DNA of 64,000 bases from Acanthosepion pharaonis (GCA_903632075.3 CAHIKZ030000025.1:570001-634000), one strand, 5' to 3'. Positions 21,091-30,335 are shown, counted from the first letter of the stretch. Translations and numbers: made by a program. The notes: a model not told the origin generated them from the sequence alone.

Positions 21091-21534
21091 TCACCCTATA
21101 CAATGGGCACGTGGCCGAATGGTTCGCATTCTTAGCATGAGACCCGGGTTCGAATCTCAACATCCTGACGTTATAGGACTGGATGGGTCGATCCCAGCGT
21201 TCGGCACCTTTGAAAAGTGCCTGAAAACTATACCCAAGACTTCTGAGTGAAATTGGGTAGCTTCGGTGCCGTCGATAGCTGTGCTAGCACGAAGTCACAA
21301 GTCATCGTGGCCGAGGGCTTGATCATTTTGGCTTTATTCAAATTGTTGATCACGCTAGATAACACGCTCTTTCCCAGAAACTGTAACTAAGGTCTGCTCA
21401 GTATCGTTGCAGTATAAACTCCAGATATAAACACAAATGCGCCTGGACAAGAATCTGCAATAGGGATTGGCTAGCCGCCCTAGTAGACGGGTATCCTCGA
21501 ATACGAGTGGCCAGGTATACATCACCCTATACAA
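21091..21534 (+). repeat. tRNA-headed SINE with 13-bp flanking repeat
   Basis: The head 'gggcacgtggccgaatggtt' followed by 'cgcattcttagcatgagac' and 'ccgggttcgaatctc' has a good A box (tggccgaatgg) and B box (gggttcgaatc); it resembles a class II (Leu/Ser-type) tRNA in its 5' half. The body runs to about 21521. The direct repeat tcaccctatacaa lies at 21091-21103 and 21522-21534, giving an element of 418 bp. A further partial copy of the flank sits at 21062-21074, so the duplication call is good but not certain. Confidence 0.7.
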
Positions 21535-22070
21535 GACACAAGAGCCACTCAATGTAGAGGATTACAGTTGAAATGATAATGATTAATGAAGTGTATGTTA
21601 TGAATGGAAGTAAAAGTTGACAGGAAGTGGCGATTATGAAGATAATGAGGATAAATAACGATTGATCGTTGACTTGAAATGGGTTGATTGCATTTTTCAG
21701 TGAGCACCCACTCGGGAGTCTCTTGGGAAAAAAAAGATGCCAGAGAGAAAATTTAGGGATTTGGAAGTGAATCAATCCGTCATTCTTGTTTTTCTCTTTG
21801 TTTGTAAGAGATTTAATATACTAAAATGAGTATAGAATTATCAGGATTCCGAATCTAACCCTGTCCTTTGTTAAAAATCGTGATATTCCAACAATAAAAA
21901 TGGCATGTTCAACTTTTTGGCTGCTTTGTTTTTTTAGCCGTCTGCAAATTGCCGGTCGATGCCATCATATTTAGAGAATCGCTGTCCGTTTTACGCAGCT
22001 GCAGAAGTTTATAAACAACCACAATCTGAAACTTTTTAGTAGCTGAACGTCTACACTAAACTGCAGGAAC
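21535..22070. other. No gene recognised
   Basis: Single-copy-looking sequence. An 82-codon minus frame (21527-21775) is hydrophobic and AT-driven, and I do not recognise it. Confidence 0.4.
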
Positions 22071-22071
22071 T

Positions 22072-22112
22072 ACGAGGGTCAGTCAAAAAGTAATGCAATT
22101 TGTTTTAGTATA
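22072..22112 (+). mobile_element. Isolated mariner-type terminal inverted repeat
   Basis: 'acgagggtcagtcaaaaagt' followed by 'aatgcaatt' matches the well-known end of mariner elements (CGAGGGTxxxTCAAAAAGTAA). No partner end is visible within 1.2 kb. Mariner transposase 5' ends lie at 23340-23840. Confidence 0.55.
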
Positions 22113-22117
22113 TAAGA

Positions 22118-22575
22118 CACGGAGGAGTAATGGAAAGCGGCTTGGGTTGAGGAATCAGAGAGCCGAGTTCGAATTGCAGTCGAATACATTACTTACGTGC
22201 CAATACCCTTGGGATAGGTATGAATCCTCTTCTTCTTCCCCCATCAGAATAGACTGGATTCTATAGCCTTGGATGGCAACTGATCTACCACAGAAAGAAA
22301 TGGCAACCTACTGCAGGGAGAAATCTGCCTCGTCAGTCATGTATCGGAATATACATCATCGCCTAAATGTGTATCCCGCATGACACATAAGTGATCTTCC
22401 CAGCTCTGAATTAATAGCAGGACAGAGCGGGTTCTATAGCCTTGGATGGCAACCGATCTACCGCAGAAAGAAATGACAACCTACTGCAGGGATGAAATCT
22501 GCCTCGTCAGTCATGTATCGGAATATACATCATCGCCTAAACGTGTATCACGCATGGCACATAACTGACTGATAT
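22118..22575 (+). repeat. SINE-B dimer, second unit headless
   Basis: Unit 1 (22118-22390) has the tRNA-like head ('cacggaggagtaatgga', 'gagttcgaattgcagtcg') and full body. Unit 2 (22391-22575) starts at 'cccagctctgaattaatagcagg' and has only the body, ending 'aaacgtgtatcacgcatggcacataactga'. The bodies are nearly identical, so the second is a partial duplication of the first. Confidence 0.85.
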
Positions 22576-22639
22576 ATGGATTAAAGAACGCAATGGAACA
22601 TAACATACATCAAGATATATATATATACATCACAGGTTC

Positions 22640-23335
22640 ACATTCCTACTTACCAGCATAGTCATCACCTCTTTTAATGGCATTGTTCCAACTACGTAAA
22701 CATATTTCTTCTTCTAAATAAATAAACGGCAAGTTCTGTCTCTCCGTCTGTGTGTCTGAAAGCCCTCTAATTTGGGCCACACTTGTTTTACAGAGACATA
22801 TTATGTAGAAACAGGATGATCCCGTGATGTAAAATCTGCTCTTGATCTTGTGCTTGAACGCCCAGCGTTGAGATTTGTGTCCGGATGAAAAGTGAAGCCT
22901 TCAAAATTCAATTTCTGAAATAACTGAAAAAAAATATTGTGATTTTAAAAGTTTTTAATTTATATTGCGTTTAAAGTAACACAAAAGCTTTGTGAGCACC
23001 ACATAAGACATACCATTATGGACATGCTCTAGCCATGTCCTAACAATTAGGCCTATTTCTCTTTGCCCATAACTGTGGTATTCAATACAACAAAATGAAC
23101 TACACAAGGCCAACTTATCTGCTAATATATATTTGACACTTGTCATATCAACTGGAGATTTAACAAAAAGATATTCAGTTTTAAATATCTCCAAAACTGT
23201 GAATTGAGGAAATCAATTCTATTTCTTCAAAATGAGAAGGAACCAGAGTTAATGTGAGATGTTTTGTGATGTGAACAAAAATTATCTTTAGGCGTGTCAC
23301 ACTGCCTTCTGCTCATGCGTGCTAATATTTGTATT
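22640..23335. other. No gene recognised
   Basis: AT-rich sequence. A 79-codon minus frame (22955-23194) has no motif that I recognise. Confidence 0.4.
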
Positions 23336-23339
23336 ATTC

Positions 23340-23525
23340 TTGACACTTGATCGAAGTTTGAGCTTTGATCACGCCAGCATTCTTGCTACTGTTACAGTGT
23401 AAACATGTCCGCTCCAGCAGCAGTGTACACCAAAGAGGAACATAGAGATGTGATCCGAATCTACAGAGAACATGCTACCTTTTCTATGATAACTTCCCGG
23501 TTCGCCATCTCTCAAGTATACTGAT
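23340..23525 (+). pseudogene. mariner transposase 5' end, plus arm of a head-to-head pair
   Basis: The plus strand reads MSAPAAVYTKEEHRDVIRIY from about 23408, preceded by a leader 'gatcgaagtttgagctttgatcacgccag'. The segment matches the start of the opposing copy (APLAVCTKDDQKAVIRF). It is the beginning of the N-terminal helix-turn-helix DNA-binding region of mariner transposases of the SETMAR/Hsmar-like group. It stops after about 40 codons. Confidence 0.65.
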
Positions 23526-23840
23526 CTTCTCGTCAGTGGTGGACATTGACGGATGTCCTGCACCTTCTTCGTGTGTCACACTTATCCGACCACTTTTAAA
23601 ATTCTCTATCCACTCATAACACTTGTACGTCGCATTGTGTTAAAAGTCTCCGATAAATTTTAGCACCTGACCTATCTTCCGAATATGGAAATCGGATCAC
23701 TGCTTTTTGGTCGTCCTTAGTGCACACTGCTAACGGAGCGGCAATGTTTGCACTGTAAGAGCAGTAAGAAAACTAACGCGATCAAGCTCAAACATCGATC
23801 ACTTCAAGACTACAAGACTACTAACTAAAAGCATGAGAAG
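23526..23840 (-). pseudogene. mariner transposase 5' end, minus arm of a head-to-head pair
   Basis: The minus strand gives APLAVCTKDDQKAVIRF, then SGAKIYRRLLTQ, a break, then YEWIENFKSGRISVTHEEGA and GHPSMSTTDEKI. This is the paired helix-turn-helix of a mariner transposase, whose consensus is YEWIEKFKSGRTSVTHEEGAGRPST. One frameshift separates the two parts. The leader 'gatcgatgtttgagcttgatcgcgttag' mirrors the plus arm. The catalytic domain is absent. Confidence 0.75.
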
Positions 23841-23899
23841 ATGACAGTGTGAAAAAACCTAAAAATATGGCAAAAGTATAGCTAATTTACATACCTTTA

Positions 23900-24309
23900 T
23901 TTACATTATTCGGACTATTGTCCTCATCTTTGTTGCCATATTTATCACAACGTTACGGCCGTTGCACGCTGCGGACTTCTTCAAGTGGTTGGAATGTCGA
24001 AATGAACCTTTTATTTCGCTCGCTGGAGTAGGCTGTTCTAGTTCCATGTGCCATGTCTAATGGATGCCAGTTATCAGTTATCGCCTGTTAATTCACCTCT
24101 CCAATTTCTCCCTTTCTTAACCAGGTATTGAACTGATAATTCTTTGGGTCCTCTCACTGGATCTAACCAACGCCTTTATCCACTGTGCCATGTGTCCTTA
24201 ATGTTCAGTTAGACATTCCAACCACTTGAAGAAGGCGGGAGGTACAATGGCCAAAACGTTGTGATAAATATGGCAACAAAGGTGAGAGTAATAATCCGAA
24301 TAATGTAAA
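23900..24309. repeat. Repeat C: foldback element with a tRNA-like core
   Basis: Bases 23900-23998 (ttacattattcggactattg...gacttcttcaagtggttgg) and 24212-24309 (ccaaccacttgaagaag...caataatccgaataatgtaa) are near-perfect inverted repeats of ~98 bp. Between them, on the minus strand (about 24195 to 24118), is a tRNA-like unit: 'ggcacagtggataaaggcgt', 'tggttagatccagtgagagg' and B-box 'cagttcaatacctgg'. Single-armed relatives lie at 37795-38105, 48160-48440 and 50340-50605. The family is either a foldback DNA element or a SINE bracketed by inverted copies of its partner; I cannot decide. Confidence 0.75.
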
Positions 24310-24364
24310 TAGTGTACATAATACCTCATCTCAGAAATATAGACAGTTACCTTTGTATACACAC

Positions 24365-24368
<4 letters not shown>

Positions 24369-24430
<62 letters not shown>
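24369..24430. repeat. (AT)n microsatellite at a mariner edge
   Basis: Uninterrupted at repeat ending exactly where the mariner inverted repeat 'cagggtgcaaaagggataaa' begins. Confidence 0.97.
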
Positions 24431-24433
<3 letters not shown>

Positions 24434-24580
24434 GGTGCAAAAGGGATAAATTGTCTAAATTATGCAAAATGAAAATAACACTGACATCTCATTTTTACAG
24501 ATATATTTACCAAAATTACACAAAATAACGTGAAATAATAAATATGGCAACAAAGGTGAGAGTAATAGTCCGAATAATGT

Positions 24581-24642
<62 letters not shown>
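24581..24642. repeat. (AC)n then (AT)n inside the mariner left end
   Basis: ac repeats to 24607, then at repeats to 24642, followed by a second mariner end 'agggtgtaagggatgaatta'. Confidence 0.95.
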
Positions 24643-24647
<5 letters not shown>

Positions 24648-25358
24648 GTAAGGGATGAATTATGCAAAAACATTTACCAAAATTACACAAAAATAACTTG
24701 AAATAATAAAGAGTAATTTATTCAATAAAATGGCCATTGGCTTCCACCACGGCCTCCAGACAAATTCTGAATCTCCTGCAAATTTTCTGAGCGATCTCCT
24801 TGTTTAAATTGGTGAATACTACCATAATCCTTGCCTTCAGTTCATCTTTGTTGTTACAAGGAGTTTTGTTAGTCTCTCGCACAACTGTGCCCCACGCATA
24901 ACAATGGGGTTGCACTCTGAGGATTTAGGCAGCCAGATATAAGGGGTGAAGTGATCACAAAAAAGTCTCTGGATTCTCCCGCTTGTTTCGCATATTGCAG
25001 AGTCCTGTTAGCAGGCTGGGTCTTCCAGAAGCCACCCTCTTCGCACAACGCCCCACTACCTTCTCAAGGCACTTGATGTAGGCCTCCGTGTTGAGTTTGT
25101 CACCTCAACCAACAAATTCAGGAATTCTTTTCTCATCCGAACGATCAGAGTGTGTTTTCCGAGATAACGTACCTTCGTAATCACTATCAAAATTCTGAAA
25201 GTTTCGTATTGGCGTTCCCGATGCGGATGCCAAGTTGTACAGGATGCCATTTCCAAATTTCTGGTGGAGTGAATTGCATCATGATGCTCTTTTTCTCAAA
25301 GACGGTGCCCAACTGACTCTACTATACTGTGCAATCGGCAGTATCACAAACAAACAAC

Positions 25359-25368
25359 GCGCATGCGC
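25359..25368. promoter_or_regulatory. NRF1-type palindrome in the mariner 5' region
   Basis: The 10-mer gcgcatgcgc is a perfect palindrome and equals the core NRF1 binding consensus known from animal promoters. It lies between the mariner right terminus and its coding start, so it might act as an element promoter. That is inference only. Confidence 0.3.
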
Positions 25369-25417
25369 GAAATTAAAAATATAAAACGGGGACAATTTAC
25401 CCCCCCAACGCACTCTG

Positions 25418-25698
25418 TGTATATTATTACTTCAAACGTTACTATAGTGGACACTCCTTATTTGAAATAGACGTCATATTTTTATTTATTAAACTGTGTG
25501 TATTACGTCTATCTTTCTGCGCATTTGAGCATCTGAGTGAAGGAAATATTTCCTCCTGTCTGGAATGGAAACTACCATTTGATCCAGCCTGCTTTATCGT
25601 TCGGTCAGGAAAAGCTTCACAGTAATTACGGCCATTTTTTCCCTTTTTTAAAAGGAAGGCACATCCTCTTCACTGATATTATTTTCCGGAAGAGACCA
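25418..25698. other. No gene recognised
   Basis: Single-copy-looking sequence between the mariner and SINE-A. Confidence 0.4.
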
Positions 25699-25867
25699 TA
25701 TCAGCTCAGTATCGGGGGCACCTCGACGTGGTGTAATGGTTAGAAAGCTTGTCCTGCTAGATCAAGTACGACTGATTAGTGAGTTCGATCCTCACTGGGT
25801 GCCCCATACTTTCGGCCTTGTGCCACATCTAAGCCGGGCTTAGAAAATCACTATCAGCTCAGTATCG
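25699..25867 (+). repeat. SINE-A monomer with perfect 16-bp target-site duplication
   Basis: The duplication tatcagctcagtatcg is at 25699-25714 and 25852-25867 with no mismatch. The 137-bp element reads 'ggggcacctcgacgtggtgt', 'aatggttagaaagcttgtcctgctag', 'gagttcgatcctcactggg', 'tgccccatactttcggcctt', 'tgccacatctaagc' and 'gaaaatcac'. The A-box and B-box regions are intact. A perfect duplication and good promoter boxes make this the youngest-looking SINE-A in the window. Confidence 0.93.
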
Positions 25868-25949
25868 TATTCAAAATGAAAAGAAAGCAATTTAAAAAAA
25901 AATTAATGTATTTATTTTTTATCAAACATTTTTTTTCCATTCAAACGTT

Positions 25950-26033
25950 ATTATCGCGTTCTTTTCTCATATTATCGCGTTCTTTTCTCATATTATCGCG
26001 ATCTTTTCTCATATTATCGCGATCTTTTCTCAT
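25950..26033. repeat. 21-bp tandem repeat, four units
   Basis: attatcgcgttcttttctca t is repeated four times in exact register; units 3 and 4 read gcgatc instead of gcgttc. Confidence 0.95.
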
Positions 26034-26712
26034 ACCTTTACGCAAATATGCACTTATTTCAATCATGTTCCGGCTATCTGTTGTAGAAAAGTGAAAGAAC
26101 GTTTTTGCTTAATTCAACCACACGAAACCCTTTACAACAATACCAGAAGACATCTTGTCTCACTGCTTGCGTCATTGACCACGAAAAAAATTGGTGCCGC
26201 TTTTATCTTCATTAGCTTACTGCTGTATTAATTAAAATAAAAAAACATTCTGTAGAAAACAATAAATTTTAATATTTCAAATTGTTTCTGTTTTATAAAT
26301 TTATGAGATTCTCAATTTCTTTTGCAATCAAAATATATGCATGCATGTGTGGACACTGTGAATGCATTTCGCTGCACAATTTTCGACGAAAATAAAAATT
26401 AATCTGAAACCCATTATTTATTAATTAATCAATAATTGGGGAAATAACTATCTTAATTAGTCATTGAATTGATGAATTACTCAGCATATATTCCCAGACA
26501 AAATTTATGAATGAATAATTCGGTCACAATATTCTTCCGTTCGAATTCTTTTGGTCTGTAAAATTCTTGAAATGATTAAAAAGTCTCAGAGCTTTTTTTT
26601 TATGTACGTATGTGTGTGTGTGTGTTTTAACTGGAGACTGACTCCACAATAGAAAACTAAAAGAGAAAAAAATGGATACTTTTGTACACAATTCTTTTGG
26701 ACTTGGTTCAGT
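26034..26712. other. AT-rich stretch, no gene seen
   Basis: Contains a short (GT)n at about 26610-26625 and nothing else that I can assign. Confidence 0.4.
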
Positions 26713-27054
26713 TTGCTTATATCGTTCTACAGCGTACTAGAATCATTTTCAAGAAAAATCACCTGCTTGGATTTCACTTGTTGCGAAATCGTTAAGGTGT
26801 CTTTCAAGTCAAATGATCTTGTAAAGATACGAAACCTGGGTTCATATCTCGTCTGCAGGAACGTATGCTTAAAGAGTGCAGGTCAGCCTGAAGGTTGGGA
26901 TGAAAATGTAACCAAAATTTTAGAAAGAACCATACAAAAATCAATAATGGAATTGCTTCAGAGAATGAATTCTAAAAATCTAAGGTTTGTTCTGAAGTTT
27001 CTTTTATTGATAGATTTTAGACTCCATCTATTTTCTGATCCTTTGCATAGTTGA
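26713..27054 (+). CDS. Unassigned open frame, 113 codons
   Basis: The frame contains a plausible mixed-composition stretch (VCRNVCLKSAGQPEGWDENV, then TKILERTIQKSIMELLQRMN) that is less biased than typical AT-driven frames. It has no recognised domain, signal peptide or catalytic motif. It could be a decayed transposon frame, a chance frame or, less likely, an exon: 'cttggttcag' lies just upstream and 'ctaaggtttgtt' near 26980. I do not assign a function and would not call it a gene without transcript support. Confidence 0.2.
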   Translation: MLISFYSVLESFSRKITCLDFTCCEIVKVSFKSNDLVKIRNLGSYLVCRNVCLKSAGQPEGWDENVTKILERTIQKSIMELLQRMNSKNLRFVLKFLLLIDFRLHLFSDPLHS

Positions 27055-27159
27055 TTTTAAAACCTGTCAAGCCGTGTTTTTTTTTGTTTTTTTTTTTGTC
27101 TTTTTTTCAATATGGAATTATGTTTAGGGAACCAGTGAGGTAGTACCAGTAGTAGTATT

Positions 27160-27500
27160 ACTACGTCTTGGGCATAACGATAAACTACATCGGCCTCTGA
27201 TCACCTCTTAATTCTTGTTTTCCCCAGGTTCAAGCTGACCTGGGGTGGTAGCACCTGTTAGGGTCACAACTATGGGAAAATAGTTCACCCCCAAACTAGG
27301 GCCAAAGCATTATGATAGTATAAAAATATATATTTTATAGTAAAAGTGCCAGCAATAGATTTTCATAGTAAAACATACCAGTAATACATTTTTGTAAAAT
27401 AAATTACTAATCTCCACCCCCCACAAAAAACATGAAATTTCGGCATTAAATGATCCATAAGGAGTTGATATGCACTTAAATTCATAAAATCTAAGTACCA
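27160..27500 (-). repeat. Repeat E copy 5
   Basis: 'tcttgggcataacgataaac' then 'tacatcggcctctgatcacctcttaattc', 'cctggggtggtagcacctgttagggtcacaactatggg', 'caccCccaaactagggccaaagc', minisatellite 'cagcaatagattttcatagtaaaa', and the end block 'attaaatgatccataaggagttgatatgcac'. Confidence 0.65.
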
Positions 27501-27549
27501 AAGAAGAAAGCTAATCAAAACAATTACCATGAAAATATTTGAAGAATAG

Positions 27550-28090
27550 GGATTGAAAATTTATTTTCAAAAATATTTCCTCTATAAATGTTTACTAGAA
27601 GAATTTAAATTATCATGTAATTCCAAAAGATTCAATCTGCAACAATGTATTTAAAAATATCCCCTATAATCAAGTTTTTAAGGATTTCTTCTATAATGAT
27701 GCATTTCTAAAAATGCTTCCTCTAAAGTCATATATTCCAAAAATACTAACCCTATATACATTTATTTCTAAGAGATTTTCCCTGTAACAATGTATTTCTA
27801 AAAAGTTATCGTATGTTTTTCAAAAATCCCCCATGACAATACATATTTTTGAAAATTCCTTTATAAATAAAACATTTCCAACTGATTTCTATTACAACGG
27901 ATGCCCTCAAGATTTCCACCATAAAATCTTATGATTAATGCTATAACCTATTTCTATAATCTCTCCCAATAACCGCGTATTTCCAAAACATTTGGACAAA
28001 ACATTGTTTGTGAAAGATGTCCCTATAACCATGCATTTAAAAAATATTACCTTATAATCATTTTTTTATAATATTTCCTATAACCATCTT
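27550..28090. repeat. Decayed minisatellite
   Basis: Loose ~30-bp periodicity of the form 'cctataa.cat.tatttc.aaaaat' runs through the region. Units are too diverged to count exactly. It may be an old version of the minisatellite of repeat E. Confidence 0.5.
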
Positions 28091-28094
28091 CTTT

Positions 28095-28324
28095 AATATG
28101 CCGTATCCCTCCAGGACGTTAGCGATCATGGCCCTCCACAATTTTCTTTATTTTTTGTCATCTTGTTATCTCTTTTAAATCTTGTCCTGTCATCCATTTA
28201 CACAAGCTAATTAGGGCAGTTATGCGTTGTTTTCTTCTGTCCCTCTTACCGTCAGTCTGTCTTGTGTGTATCAAATTTTCTAAACCCTCTTTCCTTATAA
28301 TGTATCCTAGACATTTCAACTCTC

Positions 28325-28364
<40 letters not shown>

Positions 28365-28600
28365 GTTAGGTATAAGTGTCCTTTTTGTTTCCATTTTCTC
28401 TAAAACTTCGTAGTTGCTCACATGTTCAGCCCAATATATTCTCAGCATCCTTCTGTAGAACCACATTTCTGTTGCTTTAATTATTTTCTTCATGTGTAAT
28501 AACATCGTCCAGCATTCATTGCCATGTAGGAGGACTGAAACTACATAAGAGTTCAGCATTTCTTTTCTTTCTTAGCTTTTGGAAGGCATCTTTCGCTATC
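28095..28600 (-). pseudogene. RTE-type LINE 3' part, split by a 5S-headed SINE
   Basis: Minus-strand frame 28158-28559 reads LNSYVVSVLLHGNECWTML, then MKKIIKATEMWFYRRMLRIY, WAEHVSNYEVLEKMETKR, KCLGYIIRKEGLENLIHTRQ and CKWMTGQDLKEI. The extreme 3' end is at 28095-28140 ('ccgtatccctccaggacgtt', i.e. VLEGYG). Upstream codons (EIRRDIGIAKDAFQKLRKKR) are continued across the SINE into 29075-29165. A (CT)n expansion lies at 28320-28362. It lacks the reverse transcriptase core, as do the other RTE copies here. Confidence 0.8.
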
Positions 28601-29087
28601 GCTTACGGTCAAATCACGCTGAAACACCGGTTCTCGTTCGATCACCGAAGTTAAGCATCGTAGAGCCAGGTCAGTACTTAGATGGGGACCGCTTTGGGAA
28701 CACCTGGTACTGTAAGCCCCCAAAGTCCAAACCCTTACCTCACAGTCGGTGGGGGTGTAAACGGTAGTGTCAGAGCTATGCCGCCCGGAACTTCGTTCCT
28801 GGTAGGGCCACCCAAGTCGGACAGGTCTGACACACACACCGGCTAACAAGGGCTCTGGTGAAAATCCAAGGAGCGTCTGCATCGGTAACCGGCGGCTTCT
28901 GGTCGTTCCTGTCTCTGCGTCTGTGGGAATCCCGCGGCAAGCAAGAACGTTATCCAAGTAGGCCTGGGTACCCTACTTCTGTAATTTATCCCAAGAATCT
29001 TCTTCCCATAACAGGAAGAAGCCGGCTCAATCCGCCCAGGGTGAATGCCGCATAAGAAGAAGAAGAAGAAGAAGATCTTTCGCTATC
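28588..29087 (+). mobile_element. 5S rRNA-headed SINE with perfect 13-bp target-site duplication
   Basis: The duplication atctttcgctatc is at 28588-28600 and 29075-29087. The 474-bp element starts with a nearly complete 5S rRNA (28601-28718: 'gcttacggtcaaatcacgct', 'gatcaccgaagttaagcatc', 'tagatggggaccgctttggg', 'tactgtaagcc'), so transcription factor IIIA-type internal promoter boxes are largely kept. A GC-rich ~335-bp body follows, then a tail of (aag)n (29055-29074). This is SINE3-class architecture. The RTE 3' ends in this window also pass from 'ggcacat' into 'agaagaagaa', close to 'gccgcataagaagaag' here, which suggests that RTE is the mobilising partner. Confidence 0.9.
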
Positions 29088-29165
29088 CCAATGTCCCTTC
29101 GGATTTCAGTGTCGCACTTTCAGGATTCCCATGTAACTAATCATATATGCCATTTATTATGAATT
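29088..29165 (-). pseudogene. RTE-type LINE continuation beyond the SINE
   Basis: 'ccaatgtcccttcggatttc' on the minus strand encodes EIRRDIGI and joins the segment left of the SINE; the same 'gggatagcg.aagatg' codons occur in the plus-strand RTE at 39842. Joining left and right at the duplication restores a continuous older insertion. Confidence 0.7.
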
Positions 29166-29284
29166 CTTAATTAACCTCTTATCATTTGAACTTAGTGACC
29201 ACACCATTTACCGGAAGTGTCCAGAATGCTCCTCCAATCGTAAATATTGAGTCCTTTTTTTCATTTAATGCTATCGATGAAGCA

Positions 29285-29510
29285 TACTAAATTCAGGCTA
29301 CTGGAGATCATGTCCATTTTATTTCCATTTTCTCTAAAACTTCGTCGTTGCTCCCGTGTTTGCCCCATGATAATCTCAGCATCTTTCCGCAGGATCACAC
29401 TATTTTTACCCCAAGAATTCTTCATCCCTGAGGAGATTGTCCAGCATTCATTGCGATATATAACGACAGCGATTACTATAACAGTTCAGTACTTTTTGCT
29501 TTGGTACTAA
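29285..29510 (-). pseudogene. RTE-type LINE middle fragment
   Basis: Minus-strand codons give RNECWTIS, then MKNSWGKNSVILRKDAEI. The block 'ttccattttctctaaaacttcgtcgttgctc' also occurs in the copy at 28386-28420. It is a separate, more decayed fragment covering only the middle of the usual 3' segment. Confidence 0.6.
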
Positions 29511-29643
29511 TTTACAAGCAAAACACCATAAAGTCAATATAGTCATAACTGTCGTAGAAATGTATGCAAATATCGCACTAAAGTTTCGTTCATTGCTTGG
29601 CAAGGGAAAATAAGTTAAAGAGAAATATTTTGTGTAATTTCAC

Positions 29644-29950
29644 GTATCATCTCTCAATTGTGTCTCTGTCTTTGGGCAGAGTACACCCAGGGACGATTCC
29701 GTCAAACGACAGAGTCGCAACCTGGGAAAATTATGCTGAGAGGTGCCGGCCCTAGGGAACAGATGCCCGAGGGCGCGCCTTCTCATTGCAACAGAGAGAA
29801 GGATCGGTGCACGCACCGAAGCCAGCGCCACTGACAGCTGCGGGGGCAGAGGGGAATTTTTGTTTCTTTGCCCGGGTGTACGCGCTCAGGATCCTCACAT
29901 TAAACCGACGTTGTGTCACAACCTCACTTCGTGGGGGTTGAATAAATACA
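29644..29950 (+). mobile_element. LTR fragment, type B
   Basis: It starts at 'atcatctctcaattgtgtct' and has 'gaacagatgccc', 'cagagagaaggatcggtgca', 'cccgggtgtacgcgctcagg' and 'cacattaaaccgacgttgtg'. The same order occurs in reverse at 44690-45060, and the last segment recurs in the LTRs at 10923 and 42818. It is GC-rich against the background. No clear TG...CA ends or target-site duplication are visible, so this is probably incomplete. Confidence 0.6.
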
Positions 29951-30264
29951 AATTATTTTAAAGATCAAAAATGCAATAAAAAATGCAAAATTGAAATTTT
30001 TAAATTTACGCATTCATTTTTTAAGATTGGCTTCTTAATTCGATTTTTCAAAATATAAACTTTCTGGTTCTGAGTATGGTGGTTTTCTAAGCGTATTAAA
30101 GTCTCCCTTTAAGGAACATAACACATATCAGTTAAGGGAGTTAACTTGCATCAGTTAGGGGTGATAACTCCTATCAGTTAATACTCAGCAGTTTTATTTA
30201 TCATTACGTCACTTCTCTATCTCTTACACCGAAACAGGGTATGTTACTATTCAAGGCTACCAAC

Positions 30265-30335
30265 AACAGGACGTAACCGATCATGGCTCTCCAAAGCTTC
30301 CTTTTATTTTTCATCTGTGAATTGCCGTGACTTCT
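30265..30335 (-). pseudogene. RTE-type LINE, last ~60 bp
   Basis: 'aggacgtaaccgatcatggctctccaaagcttcc' is the reverse complement of the terminal codons (W.AMI..VL) seen in other RTE copies. Confidence 0.6.

Larger units (their letters stand above)
24431..25417 (-). mobile_element. Decayed Tc1/mariner element (NKTPCN... C-terminus)
   Basis: The left end cagggtgcaaaagggataaa ttgtc (24431-24455) is inverted at the right as gacaatttacccccccaacg cactctg (25391-25417). Inside on the minus strand are PEIWKWHPVQLGIR (start of the DNA-binding region, about 25290-25230) and, at 24718-24915, AWGTVVRETNKTPCNNKDEL, KARIMVV, then KICRRFRICLEAVVEANGHF. In intact relatives this tail follows a WPPNSPDCNPLDY catalytic motif; here that motif is reduced to CNP with a frameshift. 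Microsatellite and repeat C sequence (24541-24642) interrupt the left end. Assignment to the D37E-type mariner group is my inference. Non-functional. Confidence 0.72.

Noticed and set aside
26713..27054. Call as a spliced host exon
   Set aside because: Possible acceptor and donor sequences are present, but with no second exon, homology or codon signal this cannot be supported. Kept only as an unassigned frame.
28553..28957. Minus-strand 134-codon frame across the 5S SINE
   Set aside because: It runs through the 5S head in reverse and the SINE body. It is a composition effect of a GC-rich insert, not a gene.
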